A stretch of 64,000 nucleotides of DNA from JAGTVG01 sp942491935 (GTDB taxonomy: Bacteria; Bacteroidota; Bacteroidia; Cytophagales; Cyclobacteriaceae). The notes beneath the pieces were generated by a model. That model did not search any database. It was given only the letters and a program-made list of their open reading frames with translations, and was not told the origin of the DNA. This document shows, one piece after another, positions 1 through 9,843 of this stretch (its first letter is position 1; every line of letters begins with the position of its first letter). The stretch is taken from assembly GCA_942491935.1 (NCBI GenBank), contig CALOCZ010000001.1, forward strand, positions 1-64,000. Reading direction: 5' to 3'. The translations under genes and the position numbers were made by a program.

Positions 1-55
1 TAGTTCAATATTATTAATCGTGGGTGTATTGTTAGCTATCACAATTTATTCTTGA
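1..55 (+). CDS. C-terminal end of a membrane protein (cut by window edge)
   Basis: Reading frame 2 is open from the window edge to a TGA at 53-55. It encodes about 17 residues, almost all hydrophobic (SSILLIVGVLLAITIYS), which looks like the last transmembrane helix of an integral membrane protein such as a permease. It ends 13 bases before the start of the next gene, so the two may share a transcript. The family cannot be named from so short a piece. A chance open frame is possible. Confidence 0.4.
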   Translation, partial: SSILLIVGVLLAITIYS

Positions 56-68
56 ACCAAAGGTGCTC

Positions 69-1862
69 ATGAAAACTAAGCGCAATATATTATTGCTGCT
101 TTTAATATGCTTACCGTCCATTTCCTGCTTCCAGGTAGAAAATGATGATTCGGATAATAGTCACGCCAATGAATACGATGGATTGGTTGATTATGTGGAA
201 AAAAGGATTGAGAAAGTCGTAAAAAAACATCATCTTCCTTCACTAGGTATTGTGCTTGTCAGAGATGAAAAAGTAATATTTCATTCCGAAAAGGGATTAG
301 CCGATATCGATAAAAAAATTGAAATTAATGAGGATACCTATTTTAAGGTGTGGTCTATTTCTAAAGCGTTCACAGCTCTTGAAATTTTCAGAGAATTTGA
401 GGCAGGGATGATTAATTTAGATGATCCTCTAACCAGGCTCCTTCCGGATTTCAGCATTAAAAACAGTTTTGATGAAACCAAACCAATAACAATCAGGAAT
501 ATACTGGCCCATCGATCGGGATTACCCAGGAATGAATGTGTTACTTTCAATGCACCCTATAATCCATTGCGATCATTAGAAAAATTTGAAAGATCCACAC
601 GCGATTGTTATCTGCCATTTCCGACTGAAACAAGGTATCATTACTCTAATCTTGGCTATGATCTTTTAGGAAGGATTATTGAAGAGACCAGGAATGAAGG
701 TTATGCCCATTATATGGATAAAAATGTATTGCCCTTACTGGGAATGACTTCAAGCACTTTTCGCGCTGAAAATATTTCAGGATCAGGTGTAATAGCTACC
801 GGATATGAATATTATAAAGGGAAATACTATCCAATTGACCAGACAATTAACATAAGTAGTGTTCCGTCCGGTAATTTGTATTCAACTTTACATGATCTCC
901 AGGCTTTTCTTTTGAAAATTCTATCCAATGAAGGCGTATTTCAAAGGCGGGAAACATTGAATTTGATGTTCCAGGATCATTATAGCAGCCAGGTTGATCC
1001 AGAAACTATGGGCCTGGGATGGAAGACCACTAAAATAGATAATGGGGAATTAATGGTGTGGCATGACGGAGGTCCTGATGATGGAACCGGGGCATTGATT
1101 GCCTTTTTACCTGAAAAGAAAATTGGTATAGCCATGGTTTCTAATTGTACAGCTTTTGGTGGAAATGTTTCTGTACCCTTTGCTGTTGACATATTCAATA
1201 AAATGATTGAAAAAGATGATGCCGCACATTCACGCATAGACGTAACTGCAAAAAAAGTAAAATTAGAACAAGATGAATTGGAGAAATTGGCTGGTAATTA
1301 CGCGGCCTTTGGACAAATTATGACCGTTGTTTCAAAAAAGCATAAGTTAAAAGGTAAAATTGGCGGTATAGGGCTTGATTTGATACCTGTTGAAGGTTCA
1401 AAGTTTAAAGTAACGCATTGGACCCATGAGATCGGTCTTACAAAGATCATTCCTCCTCCGGTAGACCTGGACAGGCTTTCTATTGAATTTATAAACAATG
1501 GAAAGAATGCTGATTCAAACCTAATGATCATTAACCTGGATAATATTTCCTATGAGATCTGCCCGAAATACCCAATATCAGGCCTTTTGCCGGAGTATTG
1601 GCCTCGTCTCGCCGGGGAATATAAGATATATAAAAGGCTATCAGGGGATAGGATCGGGGACTTATGGGATGGGAAATTCAGCATCAAAACAGATAATGAC
1701 TTAGTGGTCATGTCAAATCCTTTCGGGCCTATATTACCCATATCTGAAGATTACATTCGGATATGCAGCGGCCCGTTTGCCGGGGAAATTATGGAATATT
1801 CCCCAGAATCAGGGAATATCATTCACCAGAATGCAATTTTCAGTCAAATTACGAATGAATAA
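69..1862 (+). CDS. Serine hydrolase lipoprotein, class C beta-lactamase / PBP4 fold
   Basis: A secreted serine hydrolase of the beta-lactamase-related family (esterase, D-aminopeptidase or carboxypeptidase-like; substrate unknown). I start at the ATG at 69; a GTG two codons earlier is possible. A lipoprotein signal peptide ends at Cys20 (SISC). The three catalytic motifs are present: S96-I-S-K99, Y192-S-N194 and H332-D-G334. About 230 residues follow the catalytic domain, as in family members with a C-terminal beta domain of the DUF3471 kind. The stop overlaps the start of the downstream barrel gene by 8 bases, implying translational coupling. The catalytic assignment is firm; the substrate is not. 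Confidence 0.9.
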   Translation: MKTKRNILLLLLICLPSISCFQVENDDSDNSHANEYDGLVDYVEKRIEKVVKKHHLPSLGIVLVRDEKVIFHSEKGLADIDKKIEINEDTYFKVWSISKAFTALEIFREFEAGMINLDDPLTRLLPDFSIKNSFDETKPITIRNILAHRSGLPRNECVTFNAPYNPLRSLEKFERSTRDCYLPFPTETRYHYSNLGYDLLGRIIEETRNEGYAHYMDKNVLPLLGMTSSTFRAENISGSGVIATGYEYYKGKYYPIDQTINISSVPSGNLYSTLHDLQAFLLKILSNEGVFQRRETLNLMFQDHYSSQVDPETMGLGWKTTKIDNGELMVWHDGGPDDGTGALIAFLPEKKIGIAMVSNCTAFGGNVSVPFAVDIFNKMIEKDDAAHSRIDVTAKKVKLEQDELEKLAGNYAAFGQIMTVVSKKHKLKGKIGGIGLDLIPVEGSKFKVTHWTHEIGLTKIIPPPVDLDRLSIEFINNGKNADSNLMIINLDNISYEICPKYPISGLLPEYWPRLAGEYKIYKRLSGDRIGDLWDGKFSIKTDNDLVVMSNPFGPILPISEDYIRICSGPFAGEIMEYSPESGNIIHQNAIFSQITNE

Positions 1863-2553
1863 ATTCAAATACTTTCTGTCAACTTTTCTTATTCTACTAT
1901 TCGTCTGTCTTAAGGCGAATGGCCAGATTGGAATAAAATGTGGAATAAGTGTAACTGATATCATCATGGATCCGGAGGTCCAATCGCAATACCTGGGATA
2001 TGAAATAAATATCCTGGACCGAGCAAAACCACTACTAGGATACCAAATAGGTATACTTGGAAATATTAAAATTATCAGGCAACTGGATTTCCAGCCTGAA
2101 TTGTTATTCATTAGCCAGGGGACACAACTGAAATCCGATTATATATATGATGATGTAGCTTATAAAATATCGATCAGGTATTTACAAATGCCACTGTTGT
2201 TTAGCTACTGGTTTTTATCAGACAAGACCTGGCATCCCCGCATATATGCCGGTCCTTATGTCTCACTAAAACTAAATGCAAAAAAGAGCCTGGAAATAAA
2301 TGGCGATAAGGAGGTTAGTGATTTTTCTCAGGTTAAAGCATATGATTTTGGACTGATCTTTGGGTTTGCTTTTGATATTGATCTCAGTAAAGGCCAGATT
2401 TTACTGGACATGAGGCTTGGTTACGGACTTATGAATTCTATCGAAAAATTAGACAATTACATCCGTCGCTATGAGAAACCGGAAACAGAACTGGCCAGGA
2501 ACCTTGGCATAACCTTTTCGGCCGGATACAGATGGGGATCCTTGTTCAAATAA
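1855..2553 (+). CDS. PorT-like outer-membrane beta-barrel protein
   Basis: About 232 residues. The ATG at 1855 lies inside the previous gene's last codons (ATGAATAA overlap) and gives a good Sec signal peptide ending in ANGQ, followed by IGIKCGIS; a longer frame from 1777 would bury this signal, so I reject it. The mature part has alternating beta strands with aromatic girdles and the start typical of PorT/outer-membrane beta-barrel domain proteins of Bacteroidota (GIKxG near the N-terminus, QPELLFISQG in the first third, a last strand ending in GYRWGSLFK). Role: a small outer-membrane barrel, function unknown. It sits between two beta-lactamase-fold lipoproteins in one apparent operon. Confidence 0.85.
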   Translation: MNKFKYFLSTFLILLFVCLKANGQIGIKCGISVTDIIMDPEVQSQYLGYEINILDRAKPLLGYQIGILGNIKIIRQLDFQPELLFISQGTQLKSDYIYDDVAYKISIRYLQMPLLFSYWFLSDKTWHPRIYAGPYVSLKLNAKKSLEINGDKEVSDFSQVKAYDFGLIFGFAFDIDLSKGQILLDMRLGYGLMNSIEKLDNYIRRYEKPETELARNLGITFSAGYRWGSLFK

Positions 2554-2566
2554 AGTTAATATCGTT

Positions 2567-3688
2567 ATGAGACCTTATATAATAAAATCCGTGATGGTAT
2601 TGTGCCTTCTTCTTTTTTCTAACTGCGAAAAAGAAACCGTTCATAATATTGATGTTGAGGCTGAAATAATGGCCGAGATGGCTGAAAGAAATATACCATC
2701 CGTTGCTGCCTGTATCATTAAAGGGGATGAAATAGTCTGGGAGAAGTATTTCGGCTTTGCCGATTTGGAGAAAGCATACCTGCAACATGGGGAGACCATC
2801 TATCCTATGATGTCCATCAGTAAATTAGTACTGTCAACCGCGATAATGCAATTGTGGGAGCAAGGTTTAATTGATCTAAATGAAGATATTAATACTTATT
2901 TACCTTTTGAGGTTAGAAATCCTAAATTTCCTGATTCAAAGATAAGCTCCCAAATGCTGCTTAATCATACCTCCGGACTTGCATGGCCTGAGGAGGAAGA
3001 CCGGATCCCCGATTTCTATCATTTTTATCCTGATTCCGAGGTTCCCTTGTTAAGAGACTGGATACCGGAATATATTATACCGGGCCGGCAGCAATATAAT
3101 GATAATGTGTGGAAGAACTTTAAACCCGGAGAGAACGAACTGTATTCCAATATAGGTACTGCGTTATTGGCGCTTGTTCTGGAAGAAATAACACAAAAGG
3201 ATTTCCGTGATTATAGCCAAGAAAATATTTTGGAACCACTTAAGATGCATAATAGTTCGTATCGGCTGAACGGGTTTGAAAGGGAAAAACTGGCCACACC
3301 TTATCATTTAAATAACCATCCGTTCGAACCATATATCCTGCGTGCTTATCCTGTTGGTAGTCTGCATTCCAACCTGCGTGATTTCTCACATTTTGTTATT
3401 GCCATAATGAACCAGGGGAAGTATCAAGGCAAACAAATTCTTAAACCTGAAACCATGGAAAAAATGTTTGAGATACAAAATCCGGAATCCGGAATTTCAA
3501 ATCTCTGGTGGCATTCCTATGGAGGTGTCATTGGTCATGATGGAGGTGGTACTGGATATAGTATGAGGTCAGAAATGTTCATAAATAAGAATATAGGTCT
3601 GATTATACTATCGAATAAGGTCAACAGTTCTGTTAGATCCGGAGGCCGTATCCATGAACTTGTACGGTTTCAATGTAACATGTATTAA
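2567..3688 (+). CDS. Serine hydrolase lipoprotein, class C beta-lactamase family (second copy)
   Basis: 373 residues. The lipoprotein signal peptide ends at Cys20 (LFSNC). The beta-lactamase-fold motifs are S83-I-S-K86, Y193-S-N195 and H323-D-G-G, so the catalytic serine, tyrosine and KTG-equivalent are all in place. It lacks the long C-terminal extension of the first serine hydrolase, so the two are paralogues with different architecture rather than a recent duplication. It begins 13 bases after the barrel gene, completing a three-gene operon. A role in cell-envelope or peptide/ester hydrolysis is likely; antibiotic hydrolysis is not implied. Confidence 0.9.
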   Translation: MRPYIIKSVMVLCLLLFSNCEKETVHNIDVEAEIMAEMAERNIPSVAACIIKGDEIVWEKYFGFADLEKAYLQHGETIYPMMSISKLVLSTAIMQLWEQGLIDLNEDINTYLPFEVRNPKFPDSKISSQMLLNHTSGLAWPEEEDRIPDFYHFYPDSEVPLLRDWIPEYIIPGRQQYNDNVWKNFKPGENELYSNIGTALLALVLEEITQKDFRDYSQENILEPLKMHNSSYRLNGFEREKLATPYHLNNHPFEPYILRAYPVGSLHSNLRDFSHFVIAIMNQGKYQGKQILKPETMEKMFEIQNPESGISNLWWHSYGGVIGHDGGGTGYSMRSEMFINKNIGLIILSNKVNSSVRSGGRIHELVRFQCNMY

Positions 3689-3750
3689 ATTGGTTTTGCA
3701 CACGAAGTCAATCAGCATCAGTAGTTATAGTTTTCCAATTGGTACAAATC

Positions 3751-3768
3751 CATGATCATCTGATCATG
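3751..3768. promoter_or_regulatory. 18-bp palindrome (8-2-8), candidate operator
   Basis: CATGATCA-TC-TGATCATG is a perfect inverted repeat with 8-base arms and a 2-base centre. It lies about 150 bases upstream of the sugar operon that starts at 3916 and is not followed by a T-run, so it does not look like a terminator. An 18-bp dyad of this shape suits a dimeric repressor. No cognate regulator gene is adjacent. Confidence 0.4.
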
Positions 3769-3915
3769 CAGATATCATGAAGGTAATAAGTTTTATCCCT
3801 CATGAACTTCCAGGAATAATTATTCAATAAAAATCAGGAAAATATGTAAATTATCATTCGCTATAGAGGCAGAAAGTTTTTGGCGACATCAGATCAATCC
3901 ATAAATGATAGAAGG

Positions 3916-5051
3916 ATGACACCGAGAGAACGTATAAACAAGGCAATGAGACTTCAACATCCGGATCGGGTGCCCCTTATGTGCCAGTTCAGCATTGGAT
4001 TCATCAATCAGCAATAAAAAGGATCCGGTATCAGTCCAATGCAAGTTTGGCTTGATCCTTATAAATATGCAGAAGGTTTGATGATCCTTCGTGACCGTTT
4101 CAAATTCGACGGAATCCTCGTTTCGCTCCATGGGCAAGATAAAAACTGGCGTTCCGCGATCCTACATTTAGAGCGCGTTAATGGGATAGAGGTTGCCACT
4201 TTTAATAACAGGAAAGAATCTTATCCTGATGATGACCTGCCCTATGCAGAATTTTCCCATACCAGGGTTCATGATATTGGTGAGGTCCGTATTCAGGATA
4301 TATCTGATCAGATCACTTACATTCCTTCGTCAAAAGATTGCTACGCATATATTGATCAGACGAATCCATTTCTGGTTTTTGATATAATCGATGAGCAAAT
4401 TAAGGATCCTATGCGATACATGGAGAGATTACTTCCCCATTTGATTATTTGCTTGACATGTTTGGATATGAAAATGCCCTGATCGCATTGCTCTCTGATC
4501 CGGATAAGTGTAAAATGATACTTCAGCGGTTTACGGATGGTCTGTTGCGATTACTTGATGGAATGTGCAGGAAAAATATTGATGCCGTAAAAATATCTTC
4601 TCCTTTTGTTGGAATGGGTTTTATTTCACCCGGGCAATATCTTGAATTTGAACAACCTTATATCAGGCAGCTTACGAATGCCATAAGCAAGCATAACAAA
4701 TATTCTTACATCCATACCTGCGGACTGATCAATGACCGGCTGGAGTTCATGAAGGATACCCGGACCAATGGATTGGAGTGCCTCGATCCACCACCAATTG
4801 GCAATGTTGAACTACAGGATGCTTTTGACAGAATCGGAAAAGAGCTATTCATCAAAGGTAATATCGATCCTGTAAATACGCTCTTTAAAGGTTCAAAGGA
4901 TGCTGTGGAATTGGATGTGGCAGCAAGGCTGAAAACCGGAATGAAGAATCCTGGATTTATTCTCAGTAGCGCATGTTCCATTGCACCTAAGACCCCCGCA
5001 GAGAATGTCCTGTTGCTAAGCTCGCTTATTGAAAAATATGGCTACTACTAA
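3916..5051 (+). pseudogene. Uroporphyrinogen decarboxylase (MtaA/CmuA-like) family gene, broken
   Basis: The start at 3916 reads MTPRERINKAMRLQHPDRVP, the classic N-terminus of URO-D-fold proteins of the cobamide methyltransferase branch. The frame meets TAA at 4015-4017 after QQ, resumes in the same frame (KGSGISPMQVWLDPY), then shifts by one base near 4430-4450 into the frame reading FDYLLDMFGYENALIALLSDP and running to 5051. The HTCG segment (about 4716) and a later Cys-containing SSACSIAP segment match the H-x-C...C zinc site of methyltransferases in this family. Summed length fits a full 370-380-residue protein. So this is one gene with one nonsense codon and one indel: a pseudogene or a sequencing-error casualty. 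It heads the ROK/SIS/symporter cluster. Confidence 0.8.
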
Positions 5052-5284
5052 TCTATAGCTTAAGGGAATATCAATTAATTCTTTTCGGTTCAAACCAGAC
5101 CAAAGCCCTAGAACTTTTGTCCGTAATGTTACTCCTGACCTGGAAGACCAAGGAATTACTGATAGCTTTATAATTATAATATTCCTTATAGTAAAAGCTT
5201 TCCCAGGTATAATCTTGATAAAGATTGAAAATCTTTTATATTGAGGAAAAATATAGGTGTTTTTTAAATTATATTTTTTCAGGC

Positions 5285-6214
5285 ATGGATCATACCTTTA
5301 TGGGGATTGAAATCGGCGGAACTAAAATCCAGGTTTTCTTAACAGATGATAGTCAGAATATTATTAAACGGGACAAATTTTTTGTTGAGGAAAAAGAGGC
5401 CGGTTTTATCATGACAAATCTTGAAGAAAGGCTAAATAGTATCCTTCTAAAATACAATGTAGATGCTATTGGTGTTGGTTTTGGTGGACCCATTGACTAT
5501 CAATCCGGTGTAGTTAAAACCTCACATCATATAGATGGCTGGAGTAATTTCCCACTGGCTAAATGGCTTTCTGATTTCGCTGGTATTCCAGTATCGGTTG
5601 ACAATGACGCAAATACCGCAGCCCTTGCGGAAGCCTGCCAGGGAGCTGGAAGAGGTTTTTCAAGGGTATTTTATATTACTATGGGAAGTGGGGTAGGAGG
5701 AGGTATGATCATTGATGGTAAAATATACCATGGTAATAAGCCCACAGAGGTGGAGATAGGACACATTCGATTGGATAAATCCGGGGCAATCCTTGAAGAC
5801 AGTTGCTCAGGGTGGTCAGTGGATAAAAAAATTAGAAATTATATCCGGGAAAATCCGGACAGTATTATTGCTGGTTTGGTGGGTTTTGAAAAAGCTGGAG
5901 AAGCTAAGCATTTGGTCGAAGCTATTGCTCGTGGCGATACAGGGGCAAAACAGCTTTTAGAGGAAACGGCTGATGATTTTGCTTTTGGTTTATCTCATGC
6001 AGTACACCTGTTTAATCCGGAAATCATCATCCTTGGAGGAGGATTATCATTTCTTGGATATACCTACATAAACATGATAAAAGATAAACTAAATGGCTAT
6101 ATAATGAAAGCCATGAGCCCACCTGAAGTCCTGGCTTCAGAGTTAAAGGAAGACGTTGTTTGTTTAGGTGCTTCATTATTGGCCAAGGAAGGGTTTTTAA
6201 GTTTAAAACTATAA
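5285..6214 (+). CDS. ROK-family sugar kinase without the canonical zinc motif
   Basis: About 309 residues from the ATG at 5285 (an upstream in-frame ATG at 5225 would add 20 residues unlike any ROK N-terminus). The N-terminal phosphate-binding loop reads GIEIGGTKIQ, followed by VDNDANTAALAE with the catalytic DND aspartate and a GSGVGGGMIIDG glycine loop. ROK proteins normally carry CxCGxxGCxE after the EIGH histidine; here EIGHIRL is followed by only an SCSGW segment, so the structural zinc site is degenerate. It probably phosphorylates a hexose or amino sugar taken up by the nearby symporter. The next gene starts 4 bases later, so the two are certainly co-transcribed. Confidence 0.88.
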   Translation: MDHTFMGIEIGGTKIQVFLTDDSQNIIKRDKFFVEEKEAGFIMTNLEERLNSILLKYNVDAIGVGFGGPIDYQSGVVKTSHHIDGWSNFPLAKWLSDFAGIPVSVDNDANTAALAEACQGAGRGFSRVFYITMGSGVGGGMIIDGKIYHGNKPTEVEIGHIRLDKSGAILEDSCSGWSVDKKIRNYIRENPDSIIAGLVGFEKAGEAKHLVEAIARGDTGAKQLLEETADDFAFGLSHAVHLFNPEIIILGGGLSFLGYTYINMIKDKLNGYIMKAMSPPEVLASELKEDVVCLGASLLAKEGFLSLKL

Positions 6215-6218
6215 TGTA

Positions 6219-6797
6219 ATGTTACAGAAATGGATGGAAGACTATATGTCTGATTATAAGAAAGCTGTTGAAAATATCCCTCTTGATTCCGTATATAAAT
6301 TAATTGAACGATTTGCCCGGGCAAATACTGAAAGGAAACAGATTTTTGTTTTTGGGAATGGCGGCAGTGCGGCCAATGCCTCACATTTTGTTAATGATAT
6401 GGCCAAAAGTGCTTCAGATGTATTGCCGGAGAGATTTAAATGCTTGTCGTTGAATGAAAATATGAGCCTGATTACGGCAATAAGTAACGATTATGCTTAT
6501 AAGGATATATTCAGAAGGCAGATGGAGAATTTCGCCAACAAGGATGACCTATTATTGACACTAAGTGTAAGTGGGGATTCTCCAAATCTTGTTGAAGCTG
6601 TTGATTGGGCGAATAAAAATGGATTGCACACAATCGCTTTGTTAGGAGGAAAAAGAGGAAGACTAGCTGATTTGGCCAGGGAAAGTATTGTTGTGGATTC
6701 AATTCATTATGGACATGTTGAGGATATCCATATGTTGATATGTCATATGATCATTTATGCCTTTATGGAAAACCCCGGTATTGTTAATTCAAATTAA
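6219..6797 (+). CDS. SIS-domain sugar-phosphate isomerase, GmhA-like
   Basis: 192 residues with one SIS domain of the phosphoheptose isomerase type: FGNGGSAANASHFVNDM is the phosphosugar-binding loop, LTLSVSGDSPNLVEAVDWA the second SIS loop, and HVEDIHMLICHMI the C-terminal helix holding the family's Glu/His residues. GmhA converts sedoheptulose-7-phosphate to D-glycero-manno-heptose-7-phosphate. Here the genes next to it are a ROK kinase and a sugar symporter rather than other heptose-synthesis genes, so a catabolic ketose/aldose isomerase role is equally plausible. It starts 4 bases after the ROK stop. Confidence 0.87.
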   Translation: MLQKWMEDYMSDYKKAVENIPLDSVYKLIERFARANTERKQIFVFGNGGSAANASHFVNDMAKSASDVLPERFKCLSLNENMSLITAISNDYAYKDIFRRQMENFANKDDLLLTLSVSGDSPNLVEAVDWANKNGLHTIALLGGKRGRLADLARESIVVDSIHYGHVEDIHMLICHMIIYAFMENPGIVNSN

Positions 6798-6861
6798 AAA
6801 GATATAAACTAAATCCCTTCTCTAAGCAATCACTAAAGCAATAATAGAATTCCAGTACATT

Positions 6862-8464
6862 ATGAAATTCGCCACCATTGACTTCATTATTTTTTTCGGT
6901 TATGTAATCCTTGTTACAGGCGTCGCGCTTTATGTGTCCAGAACCAAAAAAGGAATAAAAAAAACATCAAAAGAATATTTCTTAGCCGATAAATCACTAC
7001 CCTGGTGGGCCGTAGGAGCTTCTCTAATTGCTGCGAATATATCTGCAGAACAATTTATCGGTGTATCCGGATCCGGATATGCCATTGGTCTGGCCATGGC
7101 CAGTTATGAATGGACAGCGGCAATTGCTTTGATTGTCATTGGCAAATATTTTCTCCCGATTTTCCTGAAAAAGAATATTTATACAATGCCGCAATTTCTG
7201 GAGCAAAGGTTTGATAATCGGGTTAGGACAATACTGGCAGTATTCTGGATACTGCTGTACATTTTTGTTTACCTTACATCGGTAGCATATCTTGGAGCGC
7301 TTTTCCTTCAGACAGTTTTCGGCATTAAACTAATTTATGGGATATTCCTTTTAGCGGCTTTTGCTGCACTTTATTCAATTTATGGTGGATTGCAGGCTGT
7401 TGCCTGGACAGATGTTATACAAGTGGTATTTCTTGTTGGCGGTGGTATCCTGACTACATTTCTGGCATTACATCATTTTTCTGGAGGTGCCGATTTTTTT
7501 CAGCGGACTATCCATGCTCATAGATAAGGTCCCTGATAAATTCCATATGATCATCGAGAAAGGGACCCTGATGATCCCTGATGGTAAAGGAGGGGTAAAA
7601 GATGCATGGATGGACCTCCCTGGATTAAGTGTTTTGATCGGAGGACTTTGGATCGGTCATTTCGCGTATTGGGGCTGCAATCAATATGTTACACAAAAAG
7701 CTTTGGCAGCAAAAAGCTTAAAAGAAGCCCAGAAAGGACTGATTTTTGCAGGATATCTAAAGGTACTCATGCCATTAATTGTCGTAATACCAGGCATTAT
7801 TGCTTTTGCATTGAATGCTGACCTCGCAAAATCCGATGAAGCCTATCCCTGGTTGCTTCAGAACTTCGTCCCTGCAGGATTCCGGGGGGCAGCAGCAGCA
7901 GCTTTGGTGGCGGCTATTGTGTCTTCACTTGGCTCTATGGTCAATAGCACAGCCACAATATTTACGATGGACATATACAAGCCATTCATTAATCCCGGGG
8001 TTGTTGACTCTAAGCTTGTACTTGTGGGAAGGATTTCTGGTTTAGCTGCGCTATGCATAGCCGTATTGACGGCGAAACCTTTATTAGGTGATCTTGACCA
8101 GGCATTTCAATATATACAGGAGTATACGGGTTTTACGACACCTGCTATTTTTGCGATATTTATCTTTGGTTTGTTCTGGAAACGTACCAGGCCCAATTCT
8201 GTGCTTTGGGCAGCGATCCTATCTATCCCGCTTTCAATTGCCTTTAAAATTCTGATGCCTGGATTGCCTTTTATGAACAGATGGGTAGTTGTATTTATAA
8301 TTCTGGCAGTTGTCATTATTATCATCAGCCTGCTGGAATCTTCCGAAGATGATCCGAAAGGGATTCAGATTGACAGTAAACTTTTTTATACCAGCAGTGG
8401 ATTCAATATAGGTGCTGTTGGGATTTTAACGATTCTTGCCGTTTTTTATAGCCTTTTCTGGTAA
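6862..8464 (+). pseudogene. Sodium:solute symporter (SSS, vSGLT-like) with one frameshift
   Basis: A sodium/sugar cotransporter of about 530 residues. The first piece begins with IIFFGYVILVTGVALYVSR and contains the SSS signature region (GASLIAANISAEQFIGVSGSG); the second piece carries MLIDKVPDKFHMI and the remaining helices (FLVAAIVSSLGSMVNS-type region near 7900). The reading frame changes inside a run of seven T at 7494-7500: before it the protein reads HHFSGGADFF, after it FFSGLSMLIDKVP, which are contiguous in this family. One extra T explains everything. A single homopolymer indel in an otherwise pristine gene suggests either a very young pseudogene or a sequencing error. It is the transporter of the ROK/SIS operon. 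Confidence 0.85.
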
Positions 8465-8587
8465 TTTATTCTTGTTCGATATCACATCTCCATGAGTTGG
8501 AATAGTAAGGAACGTCCATCAGATGGATAATATACATGTTATGTTTAAAGTCCCTTATAGATCCTGGATAAGGATTGTAATATCAGC

Positions 8588-9709
8588 TTAAAGTCCGGAC
8601 ACAGTATCATTACAATTATCAACATAACCTTCTGGTGCCTCACAGGCCTGGATTGGATGAGAGGGATCTCCTAATCCATCACCATCATCATCCTTATAGA
8701 ATGTCTGAACGTCACATGCTCCGGCTTTTATAGTTTGATCCATGGCACGCATTAATGACAGATCACTATGCAGGGTATCACATGAGATCTCCCAGATCAT
8801 TACACCTCCCAGTTTTTCTTTCGCCATTTGGGTCTTTCTGACGATCATAGGGATTCCATTATAATACCTCATACCGGTTGAATCCTGGTAGGCTAATTCT
8901 GCATCGTTTTCGATGATTTCCTTATAATTGATATATCTGGCAGGGGGTGTGAAGTCAAATCCATAAAAAGGAAGCCCAAGAATAATTTTATCCATAGGTA
9001 TCTTTCTTACTTCATTCCAATATTTTACTGCATCGACAGCATAGGAATATGGAGAATGTGGGCCAATCGCATTAGGCCTCCATATTCCTGTTTTATCATA
9101 GACCATAACATTGATAAAATCATAAGCAAATAAAGATTCCTGGGTGACTGCTTCGTGAACCCTTGTTGCTCCCAGCGCTGTTGTAATCCCTTTCCCTTGA
9201 GCATGCAACGCATCCCTTAGTTCAAGCACGAAAGGAGTATATAAGTCACCAATATAGGGTAGAAGATTGCCTTCAATATCTACATCTACACCATCCAATT
9301 GATTTTCTGCAACATAATCAAGTATTCCTTTGATGAATACAGATCTTTTCTCAGGGCTAAGCACCGACTTCCAGATCGTGGTATCCGGTCTGCCACCGCC
9401 TGCAAGAGAAACAAATACCTTAAGCTCCTGCTTCATGACCTTCTTTACGACGGGTTTAATATCTGTATTCCTGCTGAAAACCAGGTTGCCATTCTCGTCC
9501 GGGTTGCCAAAAGCAAGGTTTAAATAGGTTAGCTTGTCAAGTTCGAGGTCATCAATCTGTTTAAATCCTCCAGCGGCCAGATATCCGACTACTTTAAAGC
9601 CTGTGTCCTCAACATAAATATCAGGACCTGTAGCATAAGGGGCTTTTTCGCATGAATTAAATTGAATGATAATTAAAATAGACAAAAAAATGAGTTTTAG
9701 AGTTTTCAT
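8588..9709 (-). CDS. GH18 glycosidase lipoprotein (chitinase / endo-N-acetylglucosaminidase family)
   Basis: 373 residues. The lipoprotein signal ends at Cys20 (FNSC). The GH18 catalytic motif is intact: D139-G-V-D142-V-D144-I-E146, with E146 as the acid; an SLAGGG segment comes before it and a YDKTGIW strand after it. GH18 enzymes cleave beta-1,4-linked GlcNAc (chitin, peptidoglycan-like or N-glycan cores). The last 35 residues (DDDGDGLGDP...CEAPEGYVDNC) resemble the DxDGDGxGD calcium-binding repeats found at the ends of surface proteins, and end abruptly. It is transcribed toward the end of the symporter gene, divergently from gntR. Confidence 0.85.
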   Translation of the reverse strand: MKTLKLIFLSILIIIQFNSCEKAPYATGPDIYVEDTGFKVVGYLAAGGFKQIDDLELDKLTYLNLAFGNPDENGNLVFSRNTDIKPVVKKVMKQELKVFVSLAGGGRPDTTIWKSVLSPEKRSVFIKGILDYVAENQLDGVDVDIEGNLLPYIGDLYTPFVLELRDALHAQGKGITTALGATRVHEAVTQESLFAYDFINVMVYDKTGIWRPNAIGPHSPYSYAVDAVKYWNEVRKIPMDKIILGLPFYGFDFTPPARYINYKEIIENDAELAYQDSTGMRYYNGIPMIVRKTQMAKEKLGGVMIWEISCDTLHSDLSLMRAMDQTIKAGACDVQTFYKDDDGDGLGDPSHPIQACEAPEGYVDNCNDTVSGL

Positions 9710-9813
9710 GTCGGGTATAGTTTAAAAATAATACTGAAGTTAATAGATTAAGGACCATAAATTAAAATCTTATCTATTATTTCTTATAATACATAAAATA
9801 TTGATTCGAAAAC

Positions 9814-9843
9814 TTGCTTGTTTAGCATAACCTTGTATATTTG
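9814..9843 (+). promoter_or_regulatory. Bacteroidota-type promoter for the gntR-slipin operon
   Basis: A -7 element TATATTTG at 9836-9843 fits the TAnnTTTG consensus; 19 bases upstream sits CTTG (9813-9816), matching the -33 TTTG in three of four positions. The transcript would start about 30 bases before the GntR ATG. Confidence 0.5.

Noticed and set aside
1777..1854. Longer N-terminus for the PorT-like protein
   Set aside because: It would overlap the previous gene by 86 bases and place 26 polar residues before a clear signal peptide.
69..3688. Antibiotic-resistance beta-lactamases
   Set aside because: The fold motifs are shared with esterases and peptidases; lipoprotein anchoring and operon context with a barrel do not indicate drug hydrolysis.
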